Shown one piece after another: positions 1-8,594 of a stretch of DNA of 47,707 nt (positions within the stretch are counted from its first letter, which is position 1; every line of letters begins with the position of its first letter). Location: positions 1 to 47,707 of the forward strand of contig CASETY010000010.1 in assembly GCA_949291115.1 (NCBI GenBank), written 5' to 3'. The translations under genes and the position numbers were made by a program. A model generated the notes under the pieces. The model was given only the letters and a program-made list of their open reading frames with translations, had not been told where the DNA came from and searched no databases. This stretch comes from an uncultured bacterium (GTDB lineage: Bacteria > Bacillota_I > Bacilli_A > Acholeplasmatales > Anaeroplasmataceae).

Positions 1-89
1 CCTCCAAAGTAGACTTTAATAATTTTGGAGGTCGCGAATCCCTTAAGGGATTGTTATTCTTTAATTATTTTATTTGTCTACTTTGGAGA
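1..89. repeat. Inverted repeat at the window edge
   Basis: Bases 2-14 (CTCCAAAGTAGAC) are the exact reverse complement of bases 76-88 (GTCTACTTTGGAG). Between them lies the perfect palindrome AATCCCTTAAGGGATT (38-53). A second, shorter pairing is possible between CTCCAAA (2-8) and TTTGGAG (25-31). It could be the end of a mobile element, a recombination site or a structured RNA. The window stops here, so its left extent is unknown and no function is assigned. Confidence 0.5.
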
Positions 90-143
90 TATCATATCAC
101 TTATGCTGCCCAGTAATTTGTTAATAACTATTCCTTTTAGATA

Positions 144-356
144 TTATGAAGTCAATCTTTTTTCTTTTTTACAAGCTTTTTTATAAGCTTTTTTTAATTT
201 GTTATAATTGAAGGCATTGCACTGCTTAGCACTAGCACAATCGCCACAAGGAGATTTTTTATATACTTTAATTAGGTGAATAATAGCTAGAACTGCCAAA
301 ACTGCTACTATAACACACACTATTATATTTATATTATTTATGACAAGAATTGTCAC
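144..356 (-). CDS. FeoB-associated Cys-rich membrane protein
   Basis: Small protein of about 70 aa with one N-terminal membrane helix (rich in I, V, L, A), then a short cytoplasmic part containing CGDCASAKQC and a very basic Lys-rich tail. This arrangement, directly behind feoB, is that of the FeoB-associated cysteine-rich membrane proteins, which are thought to assist Fe2+ uptake, perhaps by handing iron on through the cysteines; the role is inferred from family and context. The reading frame stays open to a GTG at 368 (74 aa), but the GTG at 356 has a better-spaced AGGTG ribosome site 9 nt upstream, so I prefer 356. It overlaps the end of the preceding small gene, which suggests translational coupling. 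Confidence 0.7.
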   Translation of the reverse strand: MTILVINNINIIVCVIVAVLAVLAIIHLIKVYKKSPCGDCASAKQCNAFNYNKLKKAYKKACKKEKRLTS

Positions 357-480
357 TTTCTTTAGCACCTACCTTTTTAGCTTTAATTTTAGGTAAGACA
401 AATCTTAAAAATACTACTAATAAAACAAGTAAAATTACTAATATTACTACTAATATATCAATTCCATTTACAAGAAACAT
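334..480 (-). CDS. 48-aa single-pass membrane protein in the feo operon
   Basis: A short reading frame between feoB and the Cys-rich protein. It starts with ATG at 480 behind a strong AGGAGG site (11-nt spacing) and encodes 48 residues: MFLVNGIDILVVILVILL and more hydrophobic residues, then a basic segment (KIKAKK) and a short tail with one Cys. It reads as a one-helix membrane peptide with a positive cytoplasmic side. It starts 15 nt after the feoB stop and its last codons overlap the start of the next gene, so the feo genes form one tightly packed unit. I do not recognise the family; a role as an accessory subunit of FeoB is inference from position only. Confidence 0.6.
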   Translation of the reverse strand: MFLVNGIDILVVILVILLVLLVVFLRFVLPKIKAKKVGAKESDNSCHK

Positions 481-495
481 AATTTAATCATCCTC

Positions 496-2550
496 CTACA
501 ATAAAGCACCCCAAATACCAACTAAACTAGCTAGTACCCAAGCAAGACCAGTTTGGAATAAAATGGCTCTAAAGAAATCATGACCATTGTTTAACTCACG
601 CTTCATAGCGCCAATTGCCCCAAAACATGGTGCACTAAATAAGGTAAATATCATATAACCAAAAGCACTAAAACCATTAAAGAAGGCAAACATACCATTA
701 CCAGCAAATACATCGCCACCTTCACCAACTGCTGTAATTACTTCCATTGATGAAACTACTAGTTCTTTTGCTACTAAACCCTGTACTGCTGAAACCGAAG
801 CTCCCCAAGAAAAATTCATACCTAACATAGGTGCAAACAACCAAGAAATAGATCTACCTATATCAGCTAATAAACTTTGTTCAACATCGGTTGTGTACCT
901 AAATTGATAATTCACATTTAAAAGAATCCAAATTACAATTGAACAAAGGAAAATAATTGTACCTGCTCTTTTAATGAAAGCCCAAGTTTTATCTAAAACA
1001 TCACGACAAACATAACTTGCACTAGGTGTATGATAATCTGGTAATTCAGTTATATAACTTGTTGAATGGCTCTTAACAAAGAATTTATTTAACAAATAAC
1101 CTGATAAAATAATAACTACAATAGCTAATAAATACATAGAAGCAGTTACTAACCAACTACCACCAAATATACCAGCAACAAAACATGAAATAATTGGCAA
1201 TTTAGCTGAACATGGCATAAATGGTGTTAGAGTTACCGTCATTTGATGTTCTTGCTTATCTTCGATTGTTCTTGTTCCCATAATGGCTGGTACACTGCAA
1301 CCAGTACCAACTATGAATGGAATTAGACTTTGTCCAGACATACCTAATTTTTTAAATAAACTATCAAACAAGAATGTAACTCTAGACATATAGCCAGATG
1401 TTTCTAACAAACTTAACAATAAGAATAAAATAGCAATTTGCGGAACGAAATTTAAAACTGCACCAACTCCCGCAACAGCTCCGTCTGCCACTAAACTAGC
1501 GGCCCATTCGCTACCACCGGCATTAGTAATACATTCTGCTAACCATGGACCTAAGCCCGTAATTCCATCACCAAGCGATACTTCATAAGAGCCCCATGGC
1601 ATTGGGAATTCAATAACGTCACCACCATTAAATAACATATCAACAATTCCAACAGTAGCCCCACCTACTAAACCTACACTTAGTAAATATACCAACACAA
1701 TAACTACTAAAAATATTGGAATCGCTAGCCATTTATTTAATAAAATTTTATCTATTTTATCAGTAATATTTTCTTTTTTAACTACTGCCTTAGTAACTGC
1801 GCTATTCTTTACCTTTTCTATATATTCATAACGTTCTTTGGCAATAATTTCTTCTGTATCTAAATGATATTTTTCTTCAATTAATTTAATATAATTTTCG
1901 AATTTTTCAACATAATATTTTTCATAATAGCGACTATCTCTTTCAATTATCTTAATTGCTGCAAATCTTTTTTCAACAACATCAGCATCTAATTCTTTTT
2001 GAACATCATTAATTAAAGCTTCAATATTATTATCAAATAAATGATGAGACATCGGATTTGGTACTAACTTATCACTATTTTTAATCGTTTCTATTAACTC
2101 TTTAATTCCTGTTTTCTTTAAAGCACTAATTTGTACACATTTAGTACCAAGTTCTTTTTCTAGTTGTTTTAAATCAATATGATAACCTTTTTTAGCAAAA
2201 ATATCGGTCATATTCAAAACAACTAAAACTTTAGTATTTAGTTCCATTAATTGTGTAGTTAAATAAAGAGCACGTTCAATTGAAGTAGAATCAATAATAT
2301 TAATAATTAAATCTGGTCTTTGTTCAACTACAAACTTTCTAGAAATTTCTTCTTCTGATGTATAAGGTGATAAGCTGTAAATACCTGGTAAATCAGTAAT
2401 ATGAATCGAAGTCCCCTTAATTATACCATCTTTTCTTTCAACAGTAACACCTGGCCAATTACCAACCTTTTGATTTAAACCAGTTAAAACATTAAATAAT
2501 AATGTTTTACCACTATTTTGATTACCGACTAAAGCACAAGTCTTAATCAT
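496..2550 (-). CDS. feoB: Ferrous iron transporter FeoB
   Basis: GTP-dependent Fe2+ importer of the cytoplasmic membrane. The N-terminal G domain shows the P-loop GNQNSGKT (residues 9-16), the switch segment WPGVTVE, G3 motif DLPG (53-56) and G4 motif NMTD (113-116). A helical spacer follows, then a membrane region with two gate-like repeats, the first including GTGCSVPAIMGTRTIED and the second CFGAIGAM. The 684-aa length fits the compact Gram-positive form. The ATG overlaps the feoA stop (ATGA), so the two are translationally coupled. Expression probably follows the feoA promoter and its palindromic operator. Confidence 0.97.
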   Translation of the reverse strand: MIKTCALVGNQNSGKTLLFNVLTGLNQKVGNWPGVTVERKDGIIKGTSIHITDLPGIYSLSPYTSEEEISRKFVVEQRPDLIINIIDSTSIERALYLTTQLMELNTKVLVVLNMTDIFAKKGYHIDLKQLEKELGTKCVQISALKKTGIKELIETIKNSDKLVPNPMSHHLFDNNIEALINDVQKELDADVVEKRFAAIKIIERDSRYYEKYYVEKFENYIKLIEEKYHLDTEEIIAKERYEYIEKVKNSAVTKAVVKKENITDKIDKILLNKWLAIPIFLVVIVLVYLLSVGLVGGATVGIVDMLFNGGDVIEFPMPWGSYEVSLGDGITGLGPWLAECITNAGGSEWAASLVADGAVAGVGAVLNFVPQIAILFLLLSLLETSGYMSRVTFLFDSLFKKLGMSGQSLIPFIVGTGCSVPAIMGTRTIEDKQEHQMTVTLTPFMPCSAKLPIISCFVAGIFGGSWLVTASMYLLAIVVIILSGYLLNKFFVKSHSTSYITELPDYHTPSASYVCRDVLDKTWAFIKRAGTIIFLCSIVIWILLNVNYQFRYTTDVEQSLLADIGRSISWLFAPMLGMNFSWGASVSAVQGLVAKELVVSSMEVITAVGEGGDVFAGNGMFAFFNGFSAFGYMIFTLFSAPCFGAIGAMKRELNNGHDFFRAILFQTGLAWVLASLVGIWGALL

Positions 2551-2804
2551 TTTGTCACCTTCCTAACTTTAATATGTTCCATATCTTCTTGTCTTAAACA
2601 AAGTTCATATCCTCTTAACATAACACTTACAGGATTACCAAGTGGACTTTTCTTAACTATTGTGATTACTACCCCTTTAGTAAGTCCCATGTCTAAGAGT
2701 CTTCTTCTAAATGCTTTATCACAACCTAGATAATTAACTAATTCTCCACTTTCACCGATTGAAAGTTTATCTAATGAATAAAGCCTATCTTTGTTTTCAC
2801 TCAT
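2547..2804 (-). CDS. feoA: FeoA, SH3-like partner of FeoB
   Basis: 85-aa cytosolic protein with the FeoA pattern: L-x(4)-GESG, a central RRRLLDMGLTKG, and a C-terminal segment (PVSVMLRGYELCLRQED) that gives the typical GxxxxLR turn. FeoA-type proteins bind the FeoB G domain and are needed for iron transport. This is the first gene of the feo operon; its ATG at 2804 follows an AAGGGG ribosome site. A promoter and the palindrome AGTTAGC-N4-GCTAACT lie immediately upstream. Confidence 0.93.
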   Translation of the reverse strand: MSENKDRLYSLDKLSIGESGELVNYLGCDKAFRRRLLDMGLTKGVVITIVKKSPLGNPVSVMLRGYELCLRQEDMEHIKVRKVTK

Positions 2805-2820
2805 ACATTTACCCCTTTCT

Positions 2821-2838
2821 AGTTAGCACCGGCTAACT
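2821..2838. promoter_or_regulatory. Candidate metal-repressor operator of feo
   Basis: AGTTAGCACCGGCTAACT is a 7-bp inverted repeat around a 4-bp centre, just downstream of the -10 box and upstream of the feoA ribosome site. Position and form suit a repressor of the DtxR/IdeR type, whose known sites carry TTAG/CTAA half-sites; which regulator binds is inference. The same arms occur again at 2891-2908. Confidence 0.5.
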
Positions 2839-2846
2839 TTACTTAT

Positions 2847-2874
2847 ATTATAATCCTTTTGTTTTAAAAAACAA
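2847..2874 (-). promoter_or_regulatory. feo operon promoter
   Basis: Read on the minus strand: -35 TTGTTT (2869-2874), 16-nt spacer, -10 TATAAT (2847-2852). Transcription would begin near 2840, so the palindrome at 2821-2838 would cover the start site. Confidence 0.6.
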
Positions 2875-2880
2875 GGGGTA

Positions 2881-2915
2881 AAACAAAAAAAGTTAGCAAA
2901 AGCTAACTCTTTTTA
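2881..2915. terminator. Bidirectional hairpin with operator-like arms
   Basis: AGTTAGC-AAAA-GCTAACT (2891-2908) flanked by an A-rich run on the left and TCTTTTT on the right, so it can terminate transcription from either side. Its arms are identical to those of the feo operator 70 bp away, so it may also be a second upstream binding site. Confidence 0.55.
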
Positions 2916-2918
2916 TAA

Positions 2919-3107
2919 TCATTCAATAAAATTATTATATTTTATCCTTTCATATTCCTTTTTAATAGCATAATGAATATTAGAATATGATATCATCCTA
3001 TTATTTTCAGAATGTTCTTCTAATTCTTTTCCTATTTGTTTAATACTATTTTTATTACCTTGGATAATAAATAAATTAAATTTATAATAATGCTGAATAC
3101 TTTTCAC
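2919..3107 (-). CDS. Hypothetical 62-aa protein
   Basis: Open frame from a GTG at 3107 with an in-frame TAA two codons earlier and no clear ribosome site. The product is polar and probably helical, with a stretch of mixed Lys/Glu (SIKQIGKELEEHSENN) and a basic second half. It ends just before the hairpin at 2881-2915, which would be its terminator. No family recognised. It may be a real small gene or the end of a decayed one. Confidence 0.35.
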   Translation of the reverse strand: MKSIQHYYKFNLFIIQGNKNSIKQIGKELEEHSENNRMISYSNIHYAIKKEYERIKYNNFIE

Positions 3108-3301
3108 CCATTATTTAATACTGTAGTTATCACAAACAATTATTTAAGCCTTTAAATTATTGTCAAAATCTTTTTATTATATTATTAAACTCTTTCCTTA
3201 TCCTATAAATAATTATTTCTTAGTTTCTATCTTATAATGCTATTATCGTAACTGTTGTTTTAATTGATTTATTATCAGGATATTTGAGAAAAAATTAGTA
3301 T

Positions 3302-3334
3302 AAAAAAAGATGATTTAAAAATCATCTTTTTTAT
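3302..3334. terminator. Bidirectional terminator
   Basis: A-run, GATGATTT-AAA-AATCATC, T-run. It lies 19 bp beyond the stop codon of the lipoprotein gene and would end that operon on the minus strand. The 190 bp to its left (3108-3300) show no gene. Confidence 0.75.
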
Positions 3335-3352
3335 TTGTATACTAAAAATGGC

Positions 3353-4345
3353 TTAACTAAGACTTATTTTAATAAAATTTTGATTATTAAATAGACTATC
3401 TTCACCTAAATAAATACACCCTAATTCTATAAAATAAGTAGAGTAATTATTGTCTATATAAAAGCATTTAACGCCAACCTCATTACATCCTAAAATGACA
3501 TAACGACTAAATAAACTTTTAGGCTTATCTTTTTCATTAATATGAATTAATAAGTAAATACTATTATTATAACTAATTACTGAACATAGATAATAACTAT
3601 AATCATTTGGAATTATAATTTCATATATTAGACTAAGTTTATTTTTGTTATATTCATAAATTTTTATTGTTTGAGGATTAAAATTTTCATAAATAATATC
3701 ATAGACTTTAAAATATAACTCACTATCATAATTATAATCTATCACTTCTATTATATCGTCAAAGTGATATAAAGATTCTTGTCCTTCATCTGTAATTAAA
3801 TAAAAGTCTCTTATTCCATACCCAATATAACCATCTTTAGTTATTTTAAATGAATACAGTTCTGATTCTAGCCTTATTTCTTTATTAATAGTTTTATCAT
3901 CATTTAATATAATTATTTTATTCGTAGTTAAAATGTGAATTGAACTAGTATATATAACTTCATTTATGTCTTTTGTACTTTCAAAAATAATTTCAACTGT
4001 ACTCTCATCAAAACAAATGATTTTAGAAAGATAATTATTGTTTAACAAGGTAATTACTAAATATAATTTATCATCAACAATATTGGCTTGTTTTACATAG
4101 ATAGTATTGGCTTCTAAAGTTTCAATAATATCATTATTTTTATAAACATAAAGCTTATAAATTGATGCTTGTTCAAGATAATAACCATATTTTTCATCAA
4201 CTTTATGGTATCTATTGTTTTCAACTTCTACGGCTTCTGTTTTTAAATCTAAAGCATCATAATTATTAACAATTTCAGGAATCTTAGTTTTATTGCAGCT
4301 AATTAATAATAATATTAATAGCAATAAAAATATTATCTTTTTCAT
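3353..4345 (-). CDS. Hypothetical lipoprotein
   Basis: 330 aa with a classic lipoprotein signal: MKKIIFLLLLILLLISC, lipobox LISC with the modified Cys at residue 17. The mature part is rich in Asn, Ile, Tyr and Glu and is made of short repeating beta-like segments (for example NDIIETLEANTIYV, NNYLSKIICFDES), which suggests a beta-propeller or similar sheet fold exposed outside the membrane. No enzyme motif seen. Its ATG overlaps the TGA of the upstream lipid-kinase-like gene by 4 nt, so the two are co-expressed. Function unknown. Confidence 0.75.
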   Translation of the reverse strand: MKKIIFLLLLILLLISCNKTKIPEIVNNYDALDLKTEAVEVENNRYHKVDEKYGYYLEQASIYKLYVYKNNDIIETLEANTIYVKQANIVDDKLYLVITLLNNNYLSKIICFDESTVEIIFESTKDINEVIYTSSIHILTTNKIIILNDDKTINKEIRLESELYSFKITKDGYIGYGIRDFYLITDEGQESLYHFDDIIEVIDYNYDSELYFKVYDIIYENFNPQTIKIYEYNKNKLSLIYEIIIPNDYSYYLCSVISYNNSIYLLIHINEKDKPKSLFSRYVILGCNEVGVKCFYIDNNYSTYFIELGCIYLGEDSLFNNQNFIKISLS

Positions 4346-5250
4346 AGGAAATATCTCTTTTTAGTTTTTTTACTTATAATAATATCTATAGCTTTATTTA
4401 TAACTTTTAGTTTTACTTCTTTTTTCTTAAAGGCAAATTCACCATCTAAATTAAAAGATAATTCTTTATTTGAACGAATAATTGCTTCATTAATTTTAAT
4501 AGTTTCTACACCATTTTTAATTCTATCACCAAACAAGAAAAAAGATATTAAATAAACAATAGACATACGATATCTAGCTTTAGAAACTAAGGTTAAATCA
4601 ATTACTCCATCATTTAATTTTGGCTTTACTGAGCGATATAACCTAAATCCAGCAATTCTTTTAGAATTTAAGGCAAGCATTACATAATAATCACCAGTTA
4701 TTATTCTATTGTTTGTATTAATTTCTAAAGTTATAGTGTCATCTTTTTGTAATTCTTTAGCTGCTTCTAAAAAATAAGCCATTTTACCAACATGTCTTTT
4801 CAATTTAGAAGGTGCATCATAGCTAACATTAGTAAATTTGCCAACACCACAAGCATAGATAAAATACTTATCTTCTAATTGACAAACATCCATTTTAGTA
4901 CTGTTACCATCTACTATTATCCTTAACACTTTCTTTAAACTTTTATTTAATTTCAACATGTGGCCAACATCATTAACTGTACCTACCGGAATATAGGCAA
5001 GCTTTGGTCTTTTTTCAATATGCATAAGGCCATTAATAGCTTCATTTAAAGAACCATCGCCACCACAAACTAAAATTAAATCATAATTACTACCAAATGA
5101 TTCAATATATAAGGTTATAGTTTTTTCTTCTAATGAACGAAAAACATCTACTACATCATACTTAGTCTTTAATTTCGTTATTATATAATCTAGCTTTGAT
5201 TCAATTTTTTGTTTACCACTAAAGGGATTATAACAAATTAAAGCTTTCAT
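4342..5250 (-). CDS. Diacylglycerol/lipid kinase family protein
   Basis: Cytosolic ATP-dependent lipid kinase of the DagK/YegS type. Visible motifs: N-terminal YNPFSGK (residues 6-12), the nucleotide-binding VCGGDGSLNEAINGLM near 60-75, PVGTVNDVGHML near 91-102, and the C-terminal LNDGVIDL followed by FNLDGEF. I chose the ATG at 5250 (302 aa) because AAGGAG lies 7 nt before it; an in-frame start at 5271 would sit in the upstream terminator. It is one of two such genes here (see 37670-38509). The substrate cannot be read from the sequence; a bacterial diacylglycerol kinase role is possible. Confidence 0.85.
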   Translation of the reverse strand: MKALICYNPFSGKQKIESKLDYIITKLKTKYDVVDVFRSLEEKTITLYIESFGSNYDLILVCGGDGSLNEAINGLMHIEKRPKLAYIPVGTVNDVGHMLKLNKSLKKVLRIIVDGNSTKMDVCQLEDKYFIYACGVGKFTNVSYDAPSKLKRHVGKMAYFLEAAKELQKDDTITLEINTNNRIITGDYYVMLALNSKRIAGFRLYRSVKPKLNDGVIDLTLVSKARYRMSIVYLISFFLFGDRIKNGVETIKINEAIIRSNKELSFNLDGEFAFKKKEVKLKVINKAIDIIISKKTKKRYFL

Positions 5251-5267
5251 AATTATCTCCTTAAAAG

Positions 5268-5294
5268 ACAAAAAGACGGCAAGCCGTCCTTTTT
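5268..5294 (-). terminator. Terminator of the degV gene
   Basis: GACGGC-AA-GCCGTC perfect stem (5275-5288) followed on the minus strand by a T-rich run. It lies directly after the DegV stop codon. Confidence 0.85.
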
Positions 5295-6169
5295 TATTTT
5301 ATTAGTTTTTTAGTAACAGCAATAGCTAAAGCTCCTGGACCAATATGACAAGAAACTGATAATGATAGTGGATCAACAATAGTTCCTCTATCACCAAATC
5401 GATCGATGATTTCTTGTTTAAATTTTAAAGCATTTTCTAAATTATTAGTGTGAGCTATATCAATATAATAATCATCTGATTTGCCATTTAACTTGTTGTA
5501 AATGTTTTCCATATCTTTTTCTACTTGGTCTAGCATTATAAGTTTAGCATTTTCTAAAGTACGGGTTTTTTTAAATGAATCTAGTTTTTCACCATGAATT
5601 TGTAAAATTGGTTTTATTTTTAATAATGTACCCATTAAGGCTACTGCTGGTGTAATACGACCACCTTTTTTAAGATATTTTAAAGTATCAACCATTATAT
5701 AAATGCTTGAATTAGCTTTATTTTTCATTAAAATGTTTTTAATTTCAGCCCCACTATAGCCTTCTTTAACTAATTGTAAAGCTTCAGCTACTGATCTTTT
5801 TTGGGTAATAGAAATTCTTTGGTTATCGACAACAAAAACTTTTCCTTTAAAAGGTTCAGTGTTAGCTAAAGTTTCCGCACTTTTGCATGACATTGATAAA
5901 CCAGACGACATTGGTATATAAACAATTTCATCATATTCTTTTAATAGACGACTCCATATTTCACTTATAAAACCAATAGCTGGTTGACTAGTACATACAT
6001 TCGCATCATTAATCAAATTATAGAATTGTTCTTGACTTAAATTTATATCTTCAAAATATTCTTCACCATCTATCATAAAAGGCATTGGCACAACTTCAAC
6101 ATCTAGTTTTTTGCCTTCACTTTGGGTAATGCCTGAATTACTGTCGGTCATAACTTTAATTTTTTTCAT
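5294..6169 (-). CDS. DegV family fatty-acid-binding protein
   Basis: 291 aa, the usual length. It begins with MTDSNSGI (residues 7-14), has the central YIPMSSGLSMSC segment whose Ser residues line the ligand carboxylate site in the family, and CTSQPAIG and YLKKGGRI further on. DegV/FakB proteins bind a fatty acid and present it to a fatty acid kinase for phosphorylation; whether this copy is a true FakB is not shown by the sequence. Single-gene unit: own promoter upstream (TTGCAA-N17-TATAAT near 6190-6220) and a terminator right after the stop. Confidence 0.88.
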   Translation of the reverse strand: MKKIKVMTDSNSGITQSEGKKLDVEVVPMPFMIDGEEYFEDINLSQEQFYNLINDANVCTSQPAIGFISEIWSRLLKEYDEIVYIPMSSGLSMSCKSAETLANTEPFKGKVFVVDNQRISITQKRSVAEALQLVKEGYSGAEIKNILMKNKANSSIYIMVDTLKYLKKGGRITPAVALMGTLLKIKPILQIHGEKLDSFKKTRTLENAKLIMLDQVEKDMENIYNKLNGKSDDYYIDIAHTNNLENALKFKQEIIDRFGDRGTIVDPLSLSVSCHIGPGALAIAVTKKLIK

Positions 6170-6261
6170 ATTATAGCCTCCTAATGTGCTAATTATATTA
6201 AAAAATCAATCATTTTGCAATATAAATTGTAAAGTCAAATTAAATCATATGTGATATTAAC

Positions 6262-6813
6262 TTAATCTAAATCTTTTATTTTAGCATCTAAAACATTATC
6301 TAAATTACGTTCTTTTTTATAAACTAGATAAGCATTAATTAAATTATAGAAAGCAAATAAAATAATTAAAGAACCAGCAACATATCTTAAATATTTTAAG
6401 ACATCTTCTAAACCACATAAAAAGATAATTACACCTATAGCCATAATGAAGATTTCATCTTTAAATGTACTTAATTTATTTTCACTCAATATAATTCTTA
6501 CAAGTGGCAAAATTAGCAAAAACACTAAAGTAACACTAGATATAACAATGCCAGAAAAGAAAGTTAAACAAACACCAAGCAATAAATAAATTGAACCGCT
6601 AATTAAATTGAATCTACCTATTACACTATTTTTAGCATTCATATTAACTAATAAGCGTAAGACACCAATAATAATTAACATTATTCCAAACATGATTAAA
6701 AAAAATCTAACTGCATTTTCAAGAGGTATGAAAAAGCAAAGAATTCCGGCAACAATTTGCAGCAGAGCATAAATTAATGATTTTTTAAACTCTTGTTTAT
6801 AATTTTGTTTCAA
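6262..6813 (-). CDS. DUF308/HdeD-like membrane protein
   Basis: 183 aa with about six hydrophobic helices in pairs, including GIMLIIIGVLRLL and SGSIYLLLGVCLTFF, the repeating small-loop pattern of the DUF308 (HdeD-like) family. The start is a TTG at 6813 inside the 3' end of the GH28 gene, with GGAG 9 nt upstream, so it overlaps that gene by 17 nt and is likely coupled to it. The function of the family in Gram-positive bacteria is unclear. It ends with a charged tail (KIKDLD). Confidence 0.7.
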   Translation of the reverse strand: MKQNYKQEFKKSLIYALLQIVAGILCFFIPLENAVRFFLIMFGIMLIIIGVLRLLVNMNAKNSVIGRFNLISGSIYLLLGVCLTFFSGIVISSVTLVFLLILPLVRIILSENKLSTFKDEIFIMAIGVIIFLCGLEDVLKYLRYVAGSLIILFAFYNLINAYLVYKKERNLDNVLDAKIKDLD

Positions 6814-8320
6814 CTTTTACATCTCCTTCGACAATTTCACCTAAATTACCATCAAACTTAACATTATCTAAAATCAAATGATCTAAATTTAAGCAAACCA
6901 AACCTTTTCTAACCATTTTTTCTTTATGTTCAATCATAACTGGATAATCAGGAGTTGCATTTAAGTCATAAAAGAAACTAACGTTTTTAAAAGTAAGACC
7001 TTTTATTGGCTCTTCTGGCAAGCCCAAGAAAACGCCAGCAGCTAATTTAACATTTAAGCATTTAATATTTTCAAAAGTAAAATGACCAACATATGGTGTA
7101 AGTTCTGTTACTTCTTGTTTTTCTAAAGTCCAAACATATTCTTCATGGCCACCTTTAGGTCCCATGTTATAGAACATATTTACCACAAATGGTGTTTTTA
7201 CACCATCCATTAAAATATTTTTAAAGGTAGTATTATCAACAACACCTACTTTTCCACGGCCACGTCTAGTTTTAATACGTAAACCTCTATCAGTACCTTT
7301 AAAAATACAATTTGAAACGGTTACATTTAAAATACCAGCTGATGATTCACTACCAAAGACTACACCACCATGGCCTTCATTCATTAAGCAGTTTCTAACT
7401 ACGATATCTTTAGATGGTTTTTTATATTTCTTAGCTAAATCAAAAGTACCTGATTTAATCGCAATACAATCATCACCAACATTAAAAGTATTACCTAAGA
7501 TTAATACATCATCTGAACAATCTGGATCAATACCATCAGTAGTTGGCATATTAGGGTTTTCAATACGCATATTTATAAACTTTAAATGACTTGAAAAATA
7601 AGGGTGAATATTCCAAGCTGGTGTATTGTGAATATAAAGACCTACTACATTTATATTAGTTGCACGGTTAAAATACATGCCAAATGGACGAGCCGCTATT
7701 CTAATTAAATTATGATTTATATACCAATCACCACTAGTTGCGTTACAATCAACTTCCCCTTCACTAATAATATTTACATTATCACAATCAAGTAATGTAA
7801 ACATTGATGTAAAGGTATCAATTTCTGAGCCTTCAAAAGAACCATAGCTAATTTCATTATTATTATTTTTAACAAGTCCTGGTAAGACTGGATAATTATT
7901 ACGATCAGGATCACCTATTAATTTCGCATTTTTACTAATATATAAGTTCATATCTGATTTTAATAACATAGAAGTTATAAAATAAGTGCCTTCATCTATA
8001 TATAAAGTGCCGCCTTTAGGTAGGGCTAAAATAGCAGTTTGTAGTTTAAAAGTGTCATCTTTTTTACCATCTTTAGCAGGATTAAAACTATTAAAGTTAA
8101 GACAAATAGTTTCTTCTTTAGTTTTTACTTCACAAACTTCATTATCGGCCATTACTTTATAAACAGTATTTGGTTCAAGATTGAAAATTGTAAAAACATT
8201 ACGATTATCCTTACTATAAAACTTATCATTTACATAAATTTCATATTCATTTTTGTAATATGGACTATCATTTTCAAATTCAAAGCTTAAGCTTCTTGGT
8301 GTTTTTAATACTAATTTCAT
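6797..8320 (-). CDS. Glycoside hydrolase family 28 (polygalacturonase-like)
   Basis: 507 aa. After an N-terminal fibronectin-III-like part (about 1-75) comes a right-handed beta-helix with the GH28 signatures: TTDGIDPD (catalytic Asp), GDDCIAIKSG (two Asp), GHGGVVFGSE (His) and RGLRIKTRRGRG (substrate-binding Arg/Lys). Family knowledge: hydrolyses alpha-1,4 bonds of galacturonan by inversion. No signal peptide is present, so it probably works in the cytoplasm on imported oligogalacturonides, releasing galacturonate. It lies in one operon with a LysR regulator and opposite a galactarate-degrading operon, which fits pectin use. Confidence 0.9.
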   Translation of the reverse strand: MKLVLKTPRSLSFEFENDSPYYKNEYEIYVNDKFYSKDNRNVFTIFNLEPNTVYKVMADNEVCEVKTKEETICLNFNSFNPAKDGKKDDTFKLQTAILALPKGGTLYIDEGTYFITSMLLKSDMNLYISKNAKLIGDPDRNNYPVLPGLVKNNNNEISYGSFEGSEIDTFTSMFTLLDCDNVNIISEGEVDCNATSGDWYINHNLIRIAARPFGMYFNRATNINVVGLYIHNTPAWNIHPYFSSHLKFINMRIENPNMPTTDGIDPDCSDDVLILGNTFNVGDDCIAIKSGTFDLAKKYKKPSKDIVVRNCLMNEGHGGVVFGSESSAGILNVTVSNCIFKGTDRGLRIKTRRGRGKVGVVDNTTFKNILMDGVKTPFVVNMFYNMGPKGGHEEYVWTLEKQEVTELTPYVGHFTFENIKCLNVKLAAGVFLGLPEEPIKGLTFKNVSFFYDLNATPDYPVMIEHKEKMVRKGLVCLNLDHLILDNVKFDGNLGEIVEGDVKVETKL

Positions 8321-8322
8321 TT

Positions 8323-8586
8323 TTACATACCTCTCATTTTCTTCATTTTATAGAAACATATTGTAAAGCCAATAAAGCCTAAAACAATCATTACTAACGC
8401 AATTATAATAAATGTATCAGTAATAGTTTTTTCTAAATAGCCCCCATAACCAATAGTTAAAGAAGCAAATATAGCACCTATTATCCCACCTAATATAATA
8501 ATACCTACTGATACATATTCAATTATCTTTAATTTTTGATATAACACACCTTCTGGTGTCATTATTTGATTCTTATTTTTTTTCAC
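8323..8586 (-). CDS. Small two-helix membrane protein
   Basis: 87 aa. Polar N-terminus (about 25 residues), a hydrophobic helix rich in Gly/Ile (VGIIILGGIIGAIFASL), a short Gly/Tyr loop, a second helix (FIIIALVMIVLGFIGFTICF) and a basic end KMKKMRGM. No family recognised. It lies between lysR (8-nt gap) and the GH28 gene (2-nt gap), so all three are co-transcribed; a link to oligogalacturonide use is inference from position. Confidence 0.65.
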   Translation of the reverse strand: MKKNKNQIMTPEGVLYQKLKIIEYVSVGIIILGGIIGAIFASLTIGYGGYLEKTITDTFIIIALVMIVLGFIGFTICFYKMKKMRGM

Positions 8587-8594
8587 TTTAGCAC

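Noticed and set aside
496-2804. Use of the mycoplasma genetic code
   Set aside because: TGA serves as a stop (for example feoA in the ATGA overlap) and Trp is written TGG, so the standard bacterial code applies.
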